64,000 bases of DNA from JBBRCE01 sp038205115 (GTDB lineage: Bacteria > Planctomycetota > Planctomycetia > Pirellulales > JBBRCE01): contig JBBRCE010000021.1 in NCBI GenBank assembly GCA_038205115.1, forward strand, positions 15,836 through 79,835, given 5' to 3'. The notes beneath the pieces are model-generated. The model searched no databases and was not told the origin of the DNA. It was given only the letters and a program-made list of their open reading frames with translations. This document shows, piece by piece, positions 17,787-26,963 of the stretch. Numbering within the stretch: position 1 is the first letter of the stretch; each line of letters starts with the position of its first letter. The translations under genes were made by a program, and so were the position numbers.

Positions 17787-19148
17787 CTAGTGCGTGGCCA
17801 CGGCCCGACGCTTGGCAGATTGCTTGCACAGCAAAATGCCGCCAAAGTACAGCACGGTCAGCGGCACGGCCATCAGGCACATGCTGTAGGGGTCGGGCGA
17901 GGGTGCCAGCAGTCCGGACAAAAGAAAGATACCAATGATGGCAATCCGCCAATTCGTGGTGTACGTTTTGACCGAGACGATGCCGATCCGCTCGATGAAC
18001 AGCATCACCAGCGGTAACTGAAAGCTCACGCCGAATCCGATGGGCAGCCACAGCACCATGCCCAGCCACTCGCTCATACGCGGATCGATCTTCATGCCCA
18101 GCCAATCGTTGAAGTCGAACAAGAAGCCCAGCACTTTATCGAACACAAACAGATAGGCAACGGCCGCGCCCAGCAGAAACAGGCCAATACTGAATGGCAA
18201 AAACACGTGGACATAACGGCGCTCGTTGGGATATAGCCCTGCGGCTACGAAGTTCCAGATTTGCAAAAACACCCACGGGCTGCTGAGCACCACGCCGGCA
18301 ATGAGTCCGGCCTTCATCCAAATCATGAACGCTTCTTGGGCGTTGAACGTGGAAATGCTGGTTCGCGGATCGTCTTTGACTTTTCGCCACAGCAAAATCG
18401 GCGACAGATAGCGGTGCGGCGGTTCGATAAAGCCGGGATAGGTCGCATTCAAGATTGACCAATTCATTTCGGCCGCGGTCGTGGCTTTGGCAGCTTGATG
18501 TTTTTTCCACACGGCGCGGGCGTCATCGTTAAGATCGTCTTCAGCAAACAGATCTTTTTTATCGAGCAGGCCGTTGATGCCTTCGGCCAGTGCGCGGACG
18601 CGGACGTAGTCGTCTTGACCATCGGTCGGCTTCAGGGCGATGATTTTGCGCTGTTCTTCGTTAAGCGCTTTCCAAATCCGTCGGGCGGGCGACGCTTTCT
18701 CAGAGGTGTCGGATTCCAGCACTGCGCCCACCAGGCCATCTTTGATGTCGCGGCCGGCCAAACGGTACACGGCCGAAACGCCGTTTTGTTCGAACTGATT
18801 CGGAAACGCCTGCGACAACGACTTGGTCACGGCATTGGGATCGATCAGCACCTGCTCGAACATCATGCCAGGCTTGGTCAGCGTGGCGGCGATTTCAGGC
18901 GTAAAATCCGGCCCCAATTGCTCTTTGGCCGCTTTGATCGACTTACCTTCATAGTAAGTGACCAGCGCGCGCTCCAGCGGCGCTTCGATCAACTCCACCA
19001 CATATTTGCCAATCAGCAAGCCAATGCACACGCCCACAAACAATCCGGCCGACGCCCGAAACAGACAGGTCCGGAGTTCTTCCAGGTGTTCCCCAAAGCT
19101 CATGCTGCTTTCTTGGAACAGATCGTCGTCTTTTTGAAATTTGGCCAT
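17787..19148 (-). CDS. tatC: Twin-arginine translocase subunit TatC with enlarged first periplasmic loop
   Basis: TatC is the multispanning receptor of the Tat pathway. The N-terminal MSFGEHLEELRTCLFRASAG and the later helices (EAFMIWMKAGLIAGVVLSSP, FLLGAAVAYLFVFDKVLGFL, then SFQLPLVMLFIERIGIVSVK) fix the identity. ATG 19148 gives 453 residues, against about 250 in typical TatC. The extra length is an insert of roughly 190 polar residues between helix 1 and helix 2, which topology places in the periplasm. No tatA or tatB is adjacent. The Tat signal SRRRFLQLMG in ActB of this window is one likely client. Confidence 0.94.
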   Translation of the reverse strand: MAKFQKDDDLFQESSMSFGEHLEELRTCLFRASAGLFVGVCIGLLIGKYVVELIEAPLERALVTYYEGKSIKAAKEQLGPDFTPEIAATLTKPGMMFEQVLIDPNAVTKSLSQAFPNQFEQNGVSAVYRLAGRDIKDGLVGAVLESDTSEKASPARRIWKALNEEQRKIIALKPTDGQDDYVRVRALAEGINGLLDKKDLFAEDDLNDDARAVWKKHQAAKATTAAEMNWSILNATYPGFIEPPHRYLSPILLWRKVKDDPRTSISTFNAQEAFMIWMKAGLIAGVVLSSPWVFLQIWNFVAAGLYPNERRYVHVFLPFSIGLFLLGAAVAYLFVFDKVLGFLFDFNDWLGMKIDPRMSEWLGMVLWLPIGFGVSFQLPLVMLFIERIGIVSVKTYTTNWRIAIIGIFLLSGLLAPSPDPYSMCLMAVPLTVLYFGGILLCKQSAKRRAVATH

Positions 19149-19488
19149 GGGCAAAGGCGAACGGCAAGCCAGATCGAGTAGATGGAAACGGGTGAAAACC
19201 CAATGGGCGGGTCAAACGGCGGCAGCCGCGGCCGATCAGAATGCCGCTGACATGAACCTTGAATCATAACACCGCGTGCCAGCGGCGACAATCAAACCGC
19301 GCGGCGAGCGCCGGTTTGCTGGATGGCTTTTTTGCGGCGAATCTAGGCGATCCGCCACCGGTGGGCTATACTTAAGGTTTCGAGTCGAGCAGCAACGATC
19401 GCCTGGGTTAAGCTCGGGTGGTTGATGAGTCTGCTGGACTTGCTGGCGGTCTATGGAATGAAGTCGCTTTTTAGTTGAAAGACAGGTT
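19149..19488. other. Divergent intergenic region tatC / small basic protein
   Basis: 340 bp between two divergently read genes, so promoters for both are expected here. A TATACT at 19367-19372 lies about 117 bp before the plus-strand gene, but no good -35 box accompanies it. No coding frame is supported. Confidence 0.4.
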
Positions 19489-19815
19489 ATGGCCCGCAAG
19501 GTAATGAATCGCAAAGAGTTGCGTGCACAAAACGACGCCGCCGAAGCTGAAGAAGCGGAAGTGGACGACGAAGACGGCGAGGCAAAACCGAAAAAGAAAG
19601 CCGCCAAAAAGGCCACAGTGCGCAAAAGCCGCGCCAAAGTTGCCAAAGTGATTCGGCTCAAAGCGTTCTGGGGTGTCTTCAACCAGTCGATGAAGCCGGT
19701 CGCCAAGTTCGAATACGCAGATCGCAAAGCGGCCGACAAAAAAGCCACCGATCTTTCCGCTTCGGCCAAAACGCCGCACTTTGTTCAAATCATCAAAGAA
19801 GCAATCGAAGCCTAA
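19489..19815 (+). CDS. Small charged protein with Lys-rich N-terminal half
   Basis: The 108-residue protein has an acidic then strongly basic N-terminal half (EEAEVDDEDGEAKPKKKAAK) and a compact C-terminal half (KAFWGVFNQSMKPVAKFEYA ... TPHFVQIIKEAIE). The basic, alanine-lysine tract resembles histone-tail-like or nucleic-acid-binding linkers. I believe proteins of this layout are conserved in planctomycetes, but I cannot assign a function. The ATG follows an AAAGACAGGT site. It precedes recO by 242 bp. Confidence 0.75.
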   Translation: MARKVMNRKELRAQNDAAEAEEAEVDDEDGEAKPKKKAAKKATVRKSRAKVAKVIRLKAFWGVFNQSMKPVAKFEYADRKAADKKATDLSASAKTPHFVQIIKEAIEA

Positions 19816-20057
19816 GTTGCGCACGGCGGAACGTGCGCGTTTCGAAATGTGCGCCTTTGATTTGCCGGCATCGGGTTGCAAGCGCTGCTGGCAGCGGGCG
19901 AGAACGCGCGGTCCAACCGACGCCGGCAGCCACGCCGACCGACGCTAGCATTTTCAGTTGCCCATCCGGTAGTCATGACGCAGTGCCCGGTTCCGACGAA
20001 AACTGCGTAACGGCAGTCGGCCTTGAGCCCTCCATTTTGGCGATTGCAGTTTCTGGC

Positions 20058-20822
20058 ATGTCGACACCCGAAAAGGCTCTGGCGCTGGTCATCCGACTGG
20101 TCGATTTCAGCGAAACCAGCGTGATCTTAACGCTTTTCAGCCGCGAGTTCGGCAAGATTCAAGGGCTCGCGAAAGGCGGACGGCGCCCCAAAGGACCGTT
20201 CGAGGCTGCTCTTGACCTACTAGGCATTGTTCGCGTAGTGTTCCTCCGCAAATCGTCCCTTTCGCTCGACCTGGTTACCGAAGCCAAGTTGGAGCGGCGA
20301 TTTCGTCCCCGCGGACGCGACTTATCCAGTCTGTACGCGGGCTACTATGTGGCCGAACTCCTCAACCAACTGACCGACGACGACGATCCGCATCCCGAAC
20401 TGTTTGACCAAGCCGCGGAGACGCTGCGGCAACTGAGTCAGACCGCTGGCCTGCCGGTCGAAGCGTTGGTGCTGCGGTTCGAAATGATGGCCTTGCGATT
20501 GCTAGGGCATTTGCCCTCGCTGGAAGAATGTGTGGAGTGTGGTAACCCGGTCGAGATCAGCGGACGCGTGGCGTTTGGCCAACTCTCCGGCGGAGTGCTG
20601 TGTAAGAACTGTCGAATCGGAAAACAACAAGTCGTGTCGGTCAGCGCGGCGGTAATGCACACGCTGGCCGCCTTTGCGGATACGGAGCAAGACAATTGGC
20701 AACAGCTCGCCCAGAATCAACGTATTCCGGGCGAACTGCGGGCCGTGCTGAATCGCTATCTGGCGAATCTACTCGGTCATAAGCCAAAGATGTGGCAATA
20801 CCTGGCCAAGATTGGCAGCTAA
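20058..20822 (+). CDS. recO: DNA repair protein RecO
   Basis: RecO helps load RecA on SSB-coated single strands in the RecFOR pathway. The 254-residue product from ATG 20058 has the N-terminal OB fold (VIRLVDFSETSVILTLFSRE, then GKIQGLAKGGRRPKG), the helical middle (YAGYYVAELLNQLTDDDDPH) and a four-cysteine zinc site (CVECGNP and CKNC). The upstream open frame to 19833 is Cys/Ser-rich and unrelated, so the inner ATG is preferred. Confidence 0.93.
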   Translation: MSTPEKALALVIRLVDFSETSVILTLFSREFGKIQGLAKGGRRPKGPFEAALDLLGIVRVVFLRKSSLSLDLVTEAKLERRFRPRGRDLSSLYAGYYVAELLNQLTDDDDPHPELFDQAAETLRQLSQTAGLPVEALVLRFEMMALRLLGHLPSLEECVECGNPVEISGRVAFGQLSGGVLCKNCRIGKQQVVSVSAAVMHTLAAFADTEQDNWQQLAQNQRIPGELRAVLNRYLANLLGHKPKMWQYLAKIGS

Positions 20823-20922
20823 ATGGCGCGCAGCGATTCGCCATGCGAGGCTATTGGTGCGGACGCGAAGCCGGAACAACAACGCCGTCAGATCCTTTGC
20901 TTTTTCAAAACGGTAGACACGG

Positions 20923-22680
20923 ATGTCTCTGCAACGAACCGGAAGTTTTAATCGCTTGTCGGCCACGGTCTTGCTCACCGGTTGCGCGCTGCTAAATGGT
21001 TGCGCCCAACCGGCAATGCAGCATTTCGCCAAGAACGATTCGCCGCTGCAACCGCCCGTGGTCCGCCTGGTGTCCGAGCGCGACGAAGACGGCGGGCTGT
21101 GGGATAAAATGACCGGCCGCGAAAAGCAAATTGCCGAGCAAAAGGCGCGCGAGAAAGCCGCGCGGCAAGCCGCCGCCGAACAACCGGTCGCGCCGCCCGC
21201 CAACGCGCAAACCGCAAACTACAATCCGCAATCGCTGCCACCCGGCGCGGAACAACTGCCGCCCGGAGCGCAGGCTGGCCCATCGCTGGGGCAGCCCGGC
21301 GTGCCCTACGGTGCGCAGCCGCAAGCCCCATACGCCGCGCAGCCGCCCGTGAATCCCTACGCCGCGCCAACGATGCCAGCGCCGGCGGTCAATCCCTACG
21401 CCGCGCCCGTTTCGCCTGCGCCCGCGCCGTATCAACAACAGCCCCAGTATCAACCGCCCGGGGGCGCATATCCGCCGATCTCGCAATTGCCGCCCAATTC
21501 AGGCGGGCCAATAGCGCCTGCCGTGCAGCCGTCGGGCAATGTGCCGAACGAAGCGCCAATTCCGATCGTGCCATCCGGCGAAGTGCCGGTCTCATCAGCC
21601 ATCGGCACCGACGAACAACCCGGCACGCCGTTTCCGAGCAAGCAGCCCGAGGGCATCGAAAAGTTCTATCCCTCGAACATCCAGAAATCCGCGCTGAAAG
21701 CCGTTGGTGGCGGTCCGAATCAAAAAGTGGCCGACGAGGCGTTTGCAGAGGGCGAAAAACTGTTTGCTCAAAAGAAATACAAAGACGCCGCCAAAAAGTA
21801 TCACACGGCCGCCATTCGCTGGCCCGATACGGCACTGGAAGAAGACGCCATGTTCAAGCAGGGCGAAGCCTACTTTTTTGACGATCGCTACCCCGATTCC
21901 GAAGACGCTTATAGCGACCTGATCAAGAAGTATCCGAACTCGCGCTACTTAGACTTAGCCGTGGCGCGGATTTTTTCCATCGCTCGCTACTGGGAGCAAA
22001 CCTCCGAAGCGCATCCGCATTGGCCCACCACGCCTAACCTGATCGATAAATCGCGGCCGTTATTCGATACCGCGGGGCACGCCACACGCGCCTTCGACAA
22101 CGTGCGAATCAACGACCCACGCGGGCCGTTGGCCGACGACGCCATCATGGCCAACGGCAACGCCAATTTTGTCCGCGGCCGCTGGGAAGACGCCGACTAC
22201 TACTACACGCTGCTAAGAAAAGATTACCCCAAAAGCCAGCATCAAGTGCAGTCGCACTTGCTCTCGCTGCAATGCAAATTGCGCAACTATCAAGGCGCTG
22301 GCTACAGCACCAAGCCGCTGCAGGAAGCCCAAGAGCTGATCGTTTCGATGAAGACGCAGTTCCCCAGCGAGTTGCGGGCAGAAATGCCGCGGCTGGAAGT
22401 GGCCTACAAAGAATGCCGCGCTCAGTTGGCCACCCGCGACTACGAATTGGCCAAATGGTACGACAACGGCAAGCATTATGGCGCGGCGCGGATCATGTAC
22501 GCGGCCGTAATCAAAAACTATTCCGATACCAACTTCGCCAATGAATCGCAAACGCGCATCGCGCAGCTCAACGGCAAGCCGGACGAAACGCCCAGTTGGT
22601 ACGAACCAGCCATCAAGCCATTCGAAAGCGAGAAAGCGATCGCACGACAGGCAGGACCGGCGAGTTCTTCGCAGCGGTAA
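20923..22680 (+). CDS. BamD-like outer membrane lipoprotein with TPR units
   Basis: This 585-residue protein begins with a lipoprotein signal (LLTGCALLNGC; the lipidated Cys is 21 or 27). Residues about 65-240 are proline-, glutamine- and alanine-rich and probably disordered. From about 265 it carries BamD/YfiO-type TPRs (DEAFAEGEKLFAQKKYKDAA, EEDAMFKQGEAYFFDDRYPD, RGPLADDAIMANGNANFVRG). BamD is the essential accessory lipoprotein for beta-barrel insertion in diderms. The proline-rich spacer makes it more than twice the usual length. The LptE-like gene follows in the same direction, which fits an outer-membrane biogenesis unit. Confidence 0.82.
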   Translation: MSLQRTGSFNRLSATVLLTGCALLNGCAQPAMQHFAKNDSPLQPPVVRLVSERDEDGGLWDKMTGREKQIAEQKAREKAARQAAAEQPVAPPANAQTANYNPQSLPPGAEQLPPGAQAGPSLGQPGVPYGAQPQAPYAAQPPVNPYAAPTMPAPAVNPYAAPVSPAPAPYQQQPQYQPPGGAYPPISQLPPNSGGPIAPAVQPSGNVPNEAPIPIVPSGEVPVSSAIGTDEQPGTPFPSKQPEGIEKFYPSNIQKSALKAVGGGPNQKVADEAFAEGEKLFAQKKYKDAAKKYHTAAIRWPDTALEEDAMFKQGEAYFFDDRYPDSEDAYSDLIKKYPNSRYLDLAVARIFSIARYWEQTSEAHPHWPTTPNLIDKSRPLFDTAGHATRAFDNVRINDPRGPLADDAIMANGNANFVRGRWEDADYYYTLLRKDYPKSQHQVQSHLLSLQCKLRNYQGAGYSTKPLQEAQELIVSMKTQFPSELRAEMPRLEVAYKECRAQLATRDYELAKWYDNGKHYGAARIMYAAVIKNYSDTNFANESQTRIAQLNGKPDETPSWYEPAIKPFESEKAIARQAGPASSSQR

Positions 22681-22799
22681 GAAGGCAAGGAATTGAAAAT
22701 TCAAGGCGTGTGTCGCGAGGTTGTTTGTGAGATTGCCGACGATTCCTATAAGCAATGCCATCGTGCCTCAACAACGCCGGCGCCACGTCGTCCGTTCGA

Positions 22800-22845
22800 C
22801 AATTTGCAGTTTTCAATTTGCGATTTTCAATTTGCAATTTCCGCT
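22800..22845. repeat. TTTTCAATTTGC-type repeat tract
   Basis: Three near-copies of a 13-16-base A/T-rich unit (TTTTCAATTTGCGA, TTTTCAATTTGCAA) lie in otherwise GC-rich sequence, just before the lptE-like signal peptide. Similar A/T-rich words reappear at 37907-38010, so this is probably a dispersed family. Confidence 0.6.
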
Positions 22846-23365
22846 CCGCAACTTCCTGCTCTGGGCTCTGCTGCTCCCCGCAGTTGGCTGTCTGAGCACG
22901 CCTTATCGAGCCGGCAATCGCGAGCTATATCCGGCGGACATTCGCACCGTCTATGTGCCGATGGTGGACTGCGATAGCTTGCGACGCGGCCTCGGCGAAC
23001 GTCTGACCGAAGCCATCTGCAAGGAAATCGAAGCAAAAACGCCCTACAAAGTGGTCGGCAATTCCTCGGCAGACAGCGTGCTGACCGCCCGCGTGGTCAG
23101 CGATCATAAGGCGCCGGTTTTATTCACGCGCAACACCGACCCGCGCGATCTGCAGCTCAGCTTTCGGATCGATGTGACCTGGGTCAATCGCCGTGGTGAC
23201 GTCGTCGGCCAGACCGGTAGCATCGCCATTCCACCGCCATTGGTGACGATCAATCAGAGTGTGGATTACGTGCCGGAGTTTGGGCAATCGCTGGTCACGC
23301 AGCAGCAAGAAGCCATCAAAAAGACGGCCAAGCAGATCGTCGAAATGATGGAAATGCCGTGGTAG
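22832..23365 (+). CDS. LptE-like LPS-assembly lipoprotein
   Basis: From TTG 22832 the product has a short clean lipoprotein signal (LQFPLRNFLLWALLLPAVGC). Longer in-frame starts (GTG 22763, TTG 22721) would translate a repeat tract, so I regard them as less likely; the start is uncertain. The mature part matches the LptE family layout: RTVYVPMVDCDSLRRGLGER, LTEAICKEIEAKTPYKVV, DSVLTARVVSDHK and a C-terminal helix (QQEAIKKTAKQIVEMMEMPW). LptE plugs the LptD barrel that delivers LPS to the outer leaflet. It lies 150 bp after the BamD-like gene. Confidence 0.75.
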   Translation: MQFPLRNFLLWALLLPAVGCLSTPYRAGNRELYPADIRTVYVPMVDCDSLRRGLGERLTEAICKEIEAKTPYKVVGNSSADSVLTARVVSDHKAPVLFTRNTDPRDLQLSFRIDVTWVNRRGDVVGQTGSIAIPPPLVTINQSVDYVPEFGQSLVTQQQEAIKKTAKQIVEMMEMPW

Positions 23366-23440
23366 ATTGCGGCCGAGTCCGCTACGCTCTGCCGCGCGTT
23401 GGAACTGGCTTTTGATTTTTGACACCCGCAGGATTTCGTT

Positions 23441-24970
23441 ATGTCGCTCGTCCCGCGCCCGCTGCACCGCTTGAGCGTTGCGATGATCGTCCGCGACGCC
23501 GAATCCACGATCGGCGCGTCGCTGGATAGCATTCGCGACATCGCCGACGAAATCGTGATCGTCGACACCGGTTCGGTCGATCGCACGCCGTCCATCATCG
23601 CCAAGCGCGCGACCAAGCCGCTGGCCTGCAATTGGGTCCACGATTTTTCCGCCGCCCGTAACTTTTGCTTGTCGCATGTGACCGGCGACTGGACCTTCTG
23701 GCTCGATGCCGGCGAAGTCTTGGCGCCGCACAGCGCCGACGAGTTGCGGCGCTGGGTCGATCAGGCGTCGCAACCGGTGGCTGGGTTGGTGACGATTCAC
23801 CTGCCCAGCGATGTGCAAGAAATGGCTGGCGAACAAGCGCATCGCTTGCGGTTACTGCCCAATCGGCCCGATATCCGCTACAGCGGACGCGTGCGCGAAT
23901 CGGCAGTGGCGTCGCTGCGGGCGGCCAACATTCCCATGCAACCGCTCGACGTTTGCCTGGTGCGTCCACGCAGCGATCAGCAGGCGGCGGTCAAACTCGC
24001 CAAGGCGCAGCGTGACTTGCGGCTGGCCGACTTGGAAATCCGCGAACAGGGCTCTTCACCGCGACTGCTCAACGTGTTGGGCGAATCGTTTACGACGCTG
24101 GGCGAGCCGGCCAAAGGCAGCGATTGCTTTCGACGTGCCATCTTGGTCAGCCAGCGCGGCAGTACGGACATGCTCGAAGCCTATTATGGTTTGCTGGCAT
24201 CGTTGGATCATCTGCCCGATCAGGCCGACGCCCAAACGGCGGTTTGCATCGAGTCGCTGGAAATCTTTCCGACAGACGCCCAATTGCTGTGCGCCTTGGG
24301 CACGTATTTGCAGCGACAAGGGCGGTTAGATCTGGCCACGCGTGCCTACGGCAGCGCGGCGCAGCATGGCACGGTCGATCCGGCTTTGTGGCATCTGACA
24401 CATCTGGCCGAACTGGCGTTTACGAGCCTGAGTTTTGCCTTGCAGCAACAATCTCGCGACGACGAGGCCTGCCAAACATTGGAAGGGGCGCTCGCGCAGC
24501 AGCCACGTTGGAATCGCGTCCGTCGCCAACTCATTGACCTGCACGTCAAGCATCACCGCCGTAAACAGGCGCTGGAACACGTGAATTTATTGCCTCCAGA
24601 AACGCCGTGTCGCGAGTCGTTGCGCACGGCCGTCCGCGGCGCGTGCTACGCCGCTCGACAAGACTGGAGCAGCGCGCTGCCATTTCTCAACGCAGCGTTT
24701 GCAGGCGGTTGCCGCGATCTGCTGTGCATCCGCTGGCTGACGTTGGCTTGCGTGGCGACAGGGCAGTTCGCCTCGGCCGCGCCGATCCTCGATGTTTGGC
24801 TGGCCGCCGAGCCCAACAGTGTCGAAGCACAACATTACCGCGTGCTGCTGGCCGATCGTCGCGCTCACCTGTCGCCGGCGCTGCCCGGCGATACCAGCCA
24901 TCGGTTCGATACGCCGCACGCGCTTCCGGCGGTTCATGAAGTGCTTGCCACCGCCACGCCCGTCTTGTAA
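23441..24970 (+). CDS. Family 2 glycosyltransferase with TPR-like C-terminal half
   Basis: The 509-residue protein starts with a GT-A fold: LSVAMIVRDAESTIGASLDS, then DEIVIVDTGSVDRTPSIIAK and DFSAARNFCLSHVTGDWTFW. The metal-binding site, usually LDADE in this SunS-like group, reads LDAGE here, so the second acidic residue is missing. From about residue 190 the protein is helical with TPR-like repeats (RLLNVLGESFTTLGEPAKGS, LGTYLQRQGRLDLATRAYGS). Such fusions often modify proteins or peptides. Cytoplasmic; no signal or membrane segment. Confidence 0.85.
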   Translation: MSLVPRPLHRLSVAMIVRDAESTIGASLDSIRDIADEIVIVDTGSVDRTPSIIAKRATKPLACNWVHDFSAARNFCLSHVTGDWTFWLDAGEVLAPHSADELRRWVDQASQPVAGLVTIHLPSDVQEMAGEQAHRLRLLPNRPDIRYSGRVRESAVASLRAANIPMQPLDVCLVRPRSDQQAAVKLAKAQRDLRLADLEIREQGSSPRLLNVLGESFTTLGEPAKGSDCFRRAILVSQRGSTDMLEAYYGLLASLDHLPDQADAQTAVCIESLEIFPTDAQLLCALGTYLQRQGRLDLATRAYGSAAQHGTVDPALWHLTHLAELAFTSLSFALQQQSRDDEACQTLEGALAQQPRWNRVRRQLIDLHVKHHRRKQALEHVNLLPPETPCRESLRTAVRGACYAARQDWSSALPFLNAAFAGGCRDLLCIRWLTLACVATGQFASAAPILDVWLAAEPNSVEAQHYRVLLADRRAHLSPALPGDTSHRFDTPHALPAVHEVLATATPVL

Positions 24971-25109
24971 TTACGGTGTGCGGAGTCGATGATTTCTGCG
25001 CTGCAGTCGGGTCGTTCGTAGCGCGCGGATACCGTTTCGCGCGTCGAAGCTGGCGGTAAACCGAATACCGCGCGGCGCGGATTCTGCCCTGAAAACGTGA
25101 TTCATGGGT

Positions 25110-25115
25110 TATAAT
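25110..25115 (+). promoter_or_regulatory. Possible -10 box for the HPt gene
   Basis: TATAAT occurs 37 bp before the preferred ATG at 25152 in GC-rich surroundings. No clear -35 hexamer is found at 16-18 bp, so this is a partial promoter call. Confidence 0.35.
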
Positions 25116-25151
25116 TTCCCTGGGGCGACCGATCACCGCGAGTGCGCAGCG

Positions 25152-25541
25152 ATGTCCAGCAATCAGCAGGCCAGTTCGGATCAAGCGGATTTTCAGCCAA
25201 CCTGTTTTGACGGGGCGCTTTCACTGGCGCGGGTCGGTGGCGATCGCACTTTTCTGCGCGAATTGATCGGCGTGTTTTCAATCGAATACCCCCGGCTGCT
25301 ACTGGAGATCGACAACGCCATTCGCGCGGCCGATGCCGCAGCGCTCAAACGCCACGCGCACACGCTCAAAGGCGCGATGAACAATTTTGGCGCAAGCGGG
25401 CCGTGCGCCAGCGCCCGGCGGCTTGAAGAGTTCGGTCGCGATGGGCAACTGTCCGAGGCGGCCGTCGTGCAGGCCGAATTGCGCCCGGCGGTGGAAGAAT
25501 TGGCGCGGCAGTTAGATCGCTTCGCCGGGCTGCCGGTTTGA
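25152..25541 (+). CDS. Stand-alone HPt (histidine phosphotransfer) protein
   Basis: The 129-residue protein is essentially one HPt four-helix domain. The phospho-accepting site is His70 in KRHAHTLKGAMNNFG. Leading helices (FLRELIGVFSIEYPRLLLEI, AIRAADAAALKRHA) and the following helix (CASARRLEEFGRDG) fit the family. It would relay phosphate between a hybrid kinase and a response regulator, neither of which is nearby. ATG 25152 is preferred over the in-frame 25104, which would place the start inside the promoter-like TATAAT. Confidence 0.88.
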   Translation: MSSNQQASSDQADFQPTCFDGALSLARVGGDRTFLRELIGVFSIEYPRLLLEIDNAIRAADAAALKRHAHTLKGAMNNFGASGPCASARRLEEFGRDGQLSEAAVVQAELRPAVEELARQLDRFAGLPV

Positions 25542-25542
25542 T

Positions 25543-26532
25543 CTACGGCAGGCAAATATCCAGCAGCACCGTCGGGCCGCGTGGCGAGAGCACGATCTTG
25601 CCCACTGAGGCCGGTAACAGCGCGGTGTGGCCAATAGTCAGTGGTTGGCCAGCCGGATCGCCGGCAATCTCCACAGCGCCTGCCAGCACGGCCAGCAGGT
25701 GACAATGCTGGTGTCCGCCGATTGTGATCGGCTGGCTGAAATTCCAGCGGCGAAGCACAAATTTGTCGCAGGCCACAAGCTGTTCGACGACCGGCGGCGA
25801 TAATAACTGCGACGATGACTGCGGCGGCAAGGCGTCGATCGGTCCCAGCGAAAAATCGATGGCCTCCAGCGCTTGTTCCACATGCAGTGGGCGCGGCTTG
25901 CCGTCGGCACCCTGCCGATTCCAATCGTACAGGCGATAGGTCACGTCGCTCGACTGTTGAATTTCCGCAATCAGCAGACCTTCGCCAATGGCATGCACGG
26001 CGCCGGCCGGCAGGTGGATGCAATCGCCTACTCGCGGCTCGAAGTGGTACAAGCACGATTGGCAGTTGCCGCGTTGCGTCTCAAGTTCGAGCATCCTCCG
26101 GTCGCAGCCCGGCTTGAGCCCTGCGTAAATCAAACTGCCAGGTTTGGCGGCCAGCACCACCCAAGCTTCGGTTTTGCCGAGATCCGGTGGGCTAAGTTTT
26201 GCGGCTTGCTGATCGCCGGGATGCACCTGCACGGAGAGCGTGCGCTGGGCGTCCAAAAATTTGAACAGCAGCGGAAATCCGGCCTGCGGATGATGGCGGC
26301 CGAGCAGTTCTTGGCCCCGCTCGCGCACCAATTGCCCCAGCGTGGCGCTGGCCAGTGGACCGGCGAGGACGCGGCTTTGATCGGGGCCGCGATCGACGAT
26401 TTCCCAGCTTTCGGCGTAATCGTCGCCGGGCGGCAGCGTTTTGTTGAGCAAATCCGCCAACCGGCGACCGCCCCACACATAGCGCCGAAAAATCGGTTCG
26501 AATCGCAGAGGATACAGCGGCGACGGCGTCAT
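25543..26532 (-). CDS. manA: Type I mannose-6-phosphate isomerase
   Basis: This zinc enzyme interconverts mannose 6-phosphate and fructose 6-phosphate. The start ATG 26532 overlaps the stop of the upstream gene (ATGA), giving 329 residues. Family motifs are YVWGGRRLADLLNKTLPPGD, ESWEIVDRGPDQS, FKFLDAQRTLSVQVHPGDQQ (Gln/His zinc ligands), KTEAWVVL, and PAGAVHAIGEGLLIAEIQQS followed by DVTYRLYDWNR. The length fits the short bacterial class. It is convergent with the HPt gene, with stops only a few bases apart. Confidence 0.94.
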   Translation of the reverse strand: MTPSPLYPLRFEPIFRRYVWGGRRLADLLNKTLPPGDDYAESWEIVDRGPDQSRVLAGPLASATLGQLVRERGQELLGRHHPQAGFPLLFKFLDAQRTLSVQVHPGDQQAAKLSPPDLGKTEAWVVLAAKPGSLIYAGLKPGCDRRMLELETQRGNCQSCLYHFEPRVGDCIHLPAGAVHAIGEGLLIAEIQQSSDVTYRLYDWNRQGADGKPRPLHVEQALEAIDFSLGPIDALPPQSSSQLLSPPVVEQLVACDKFVLRRWNFSQPITIGGHQHCHLLAVLAGAVEIAGDPAGQPLTIGHTALLPASVGKIVLSPRGPTVLLDICLP

Positions 26533-26834
26533 TTGGTCAGAAACAGTCCCCACGATTGCGCGGCCGAGTAGACGCTTTCGGAGAAGCCAGGGCAGACCTC
26601 GCTGAGCACGATTTTTGGCAGCCCTTTGCCGCGGCTATTGGCACCGCGAAATTGCTCGGCCCAATCGCAGCCGGCGGAAATCAGCGCCTCGCTGCGGGTG
26701 ATAGCGTCTTCCAGTGTCGGCCGGTCGACGGCCGGGTACTGCTTGATCAGTTCGTTGTACGCGCGTTCGGGCGAACTTGGGTAGCCAAAGTCTTTACAGA
26801 CGGCAAACGCGGCGTTCAGAAGCTCTTGCGACAT
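26529..26834 (-). CDS. Unrecognised small protein co-transcribed with manA
   Basis: A 101-residue soluble protein (MSQELLNAAFAVCKDFGYPS...) with no signal, membrane helix or motif I recognise. Its stop overlaps the manA start by four bases, a strong sign of translational coupling. The N-terminal part is predicted helical (ERAYNELIKQYPAVDRPTLE). Reality is supported by the overlap and by codon use like its neighbours; function is unknown. Confidence 0.72.
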   Translation of the reverse strand: MSQELLNAAFAVCKDFGYPSSPERAYNELIKQYPAVDRPTLEDAITRSEALISAGCDWAEQFRGANSRGKGLPKIVLSEVCPGFSESVYSAAQSWGLFLTK

Positions 26835-26963
26835 TTTGGGCCTTGTGGGCGAAGAAAGTTGATTGGGCCGCCGACCTGATTATGACTCGCGTCCGCTGGG
26901 ACTGCGAATTATGATGAGGGATTAGATTTGACCGGGTTTTCAACTGGATATCGTCGCACTGGT

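Noticed and set aside
26480..26510. GGTTCGAATC-like T-loop motif suggestive of a tRNA
   Set aside because: It lies within manA, and no acceptor stem or anticodon arm can be folded around it.
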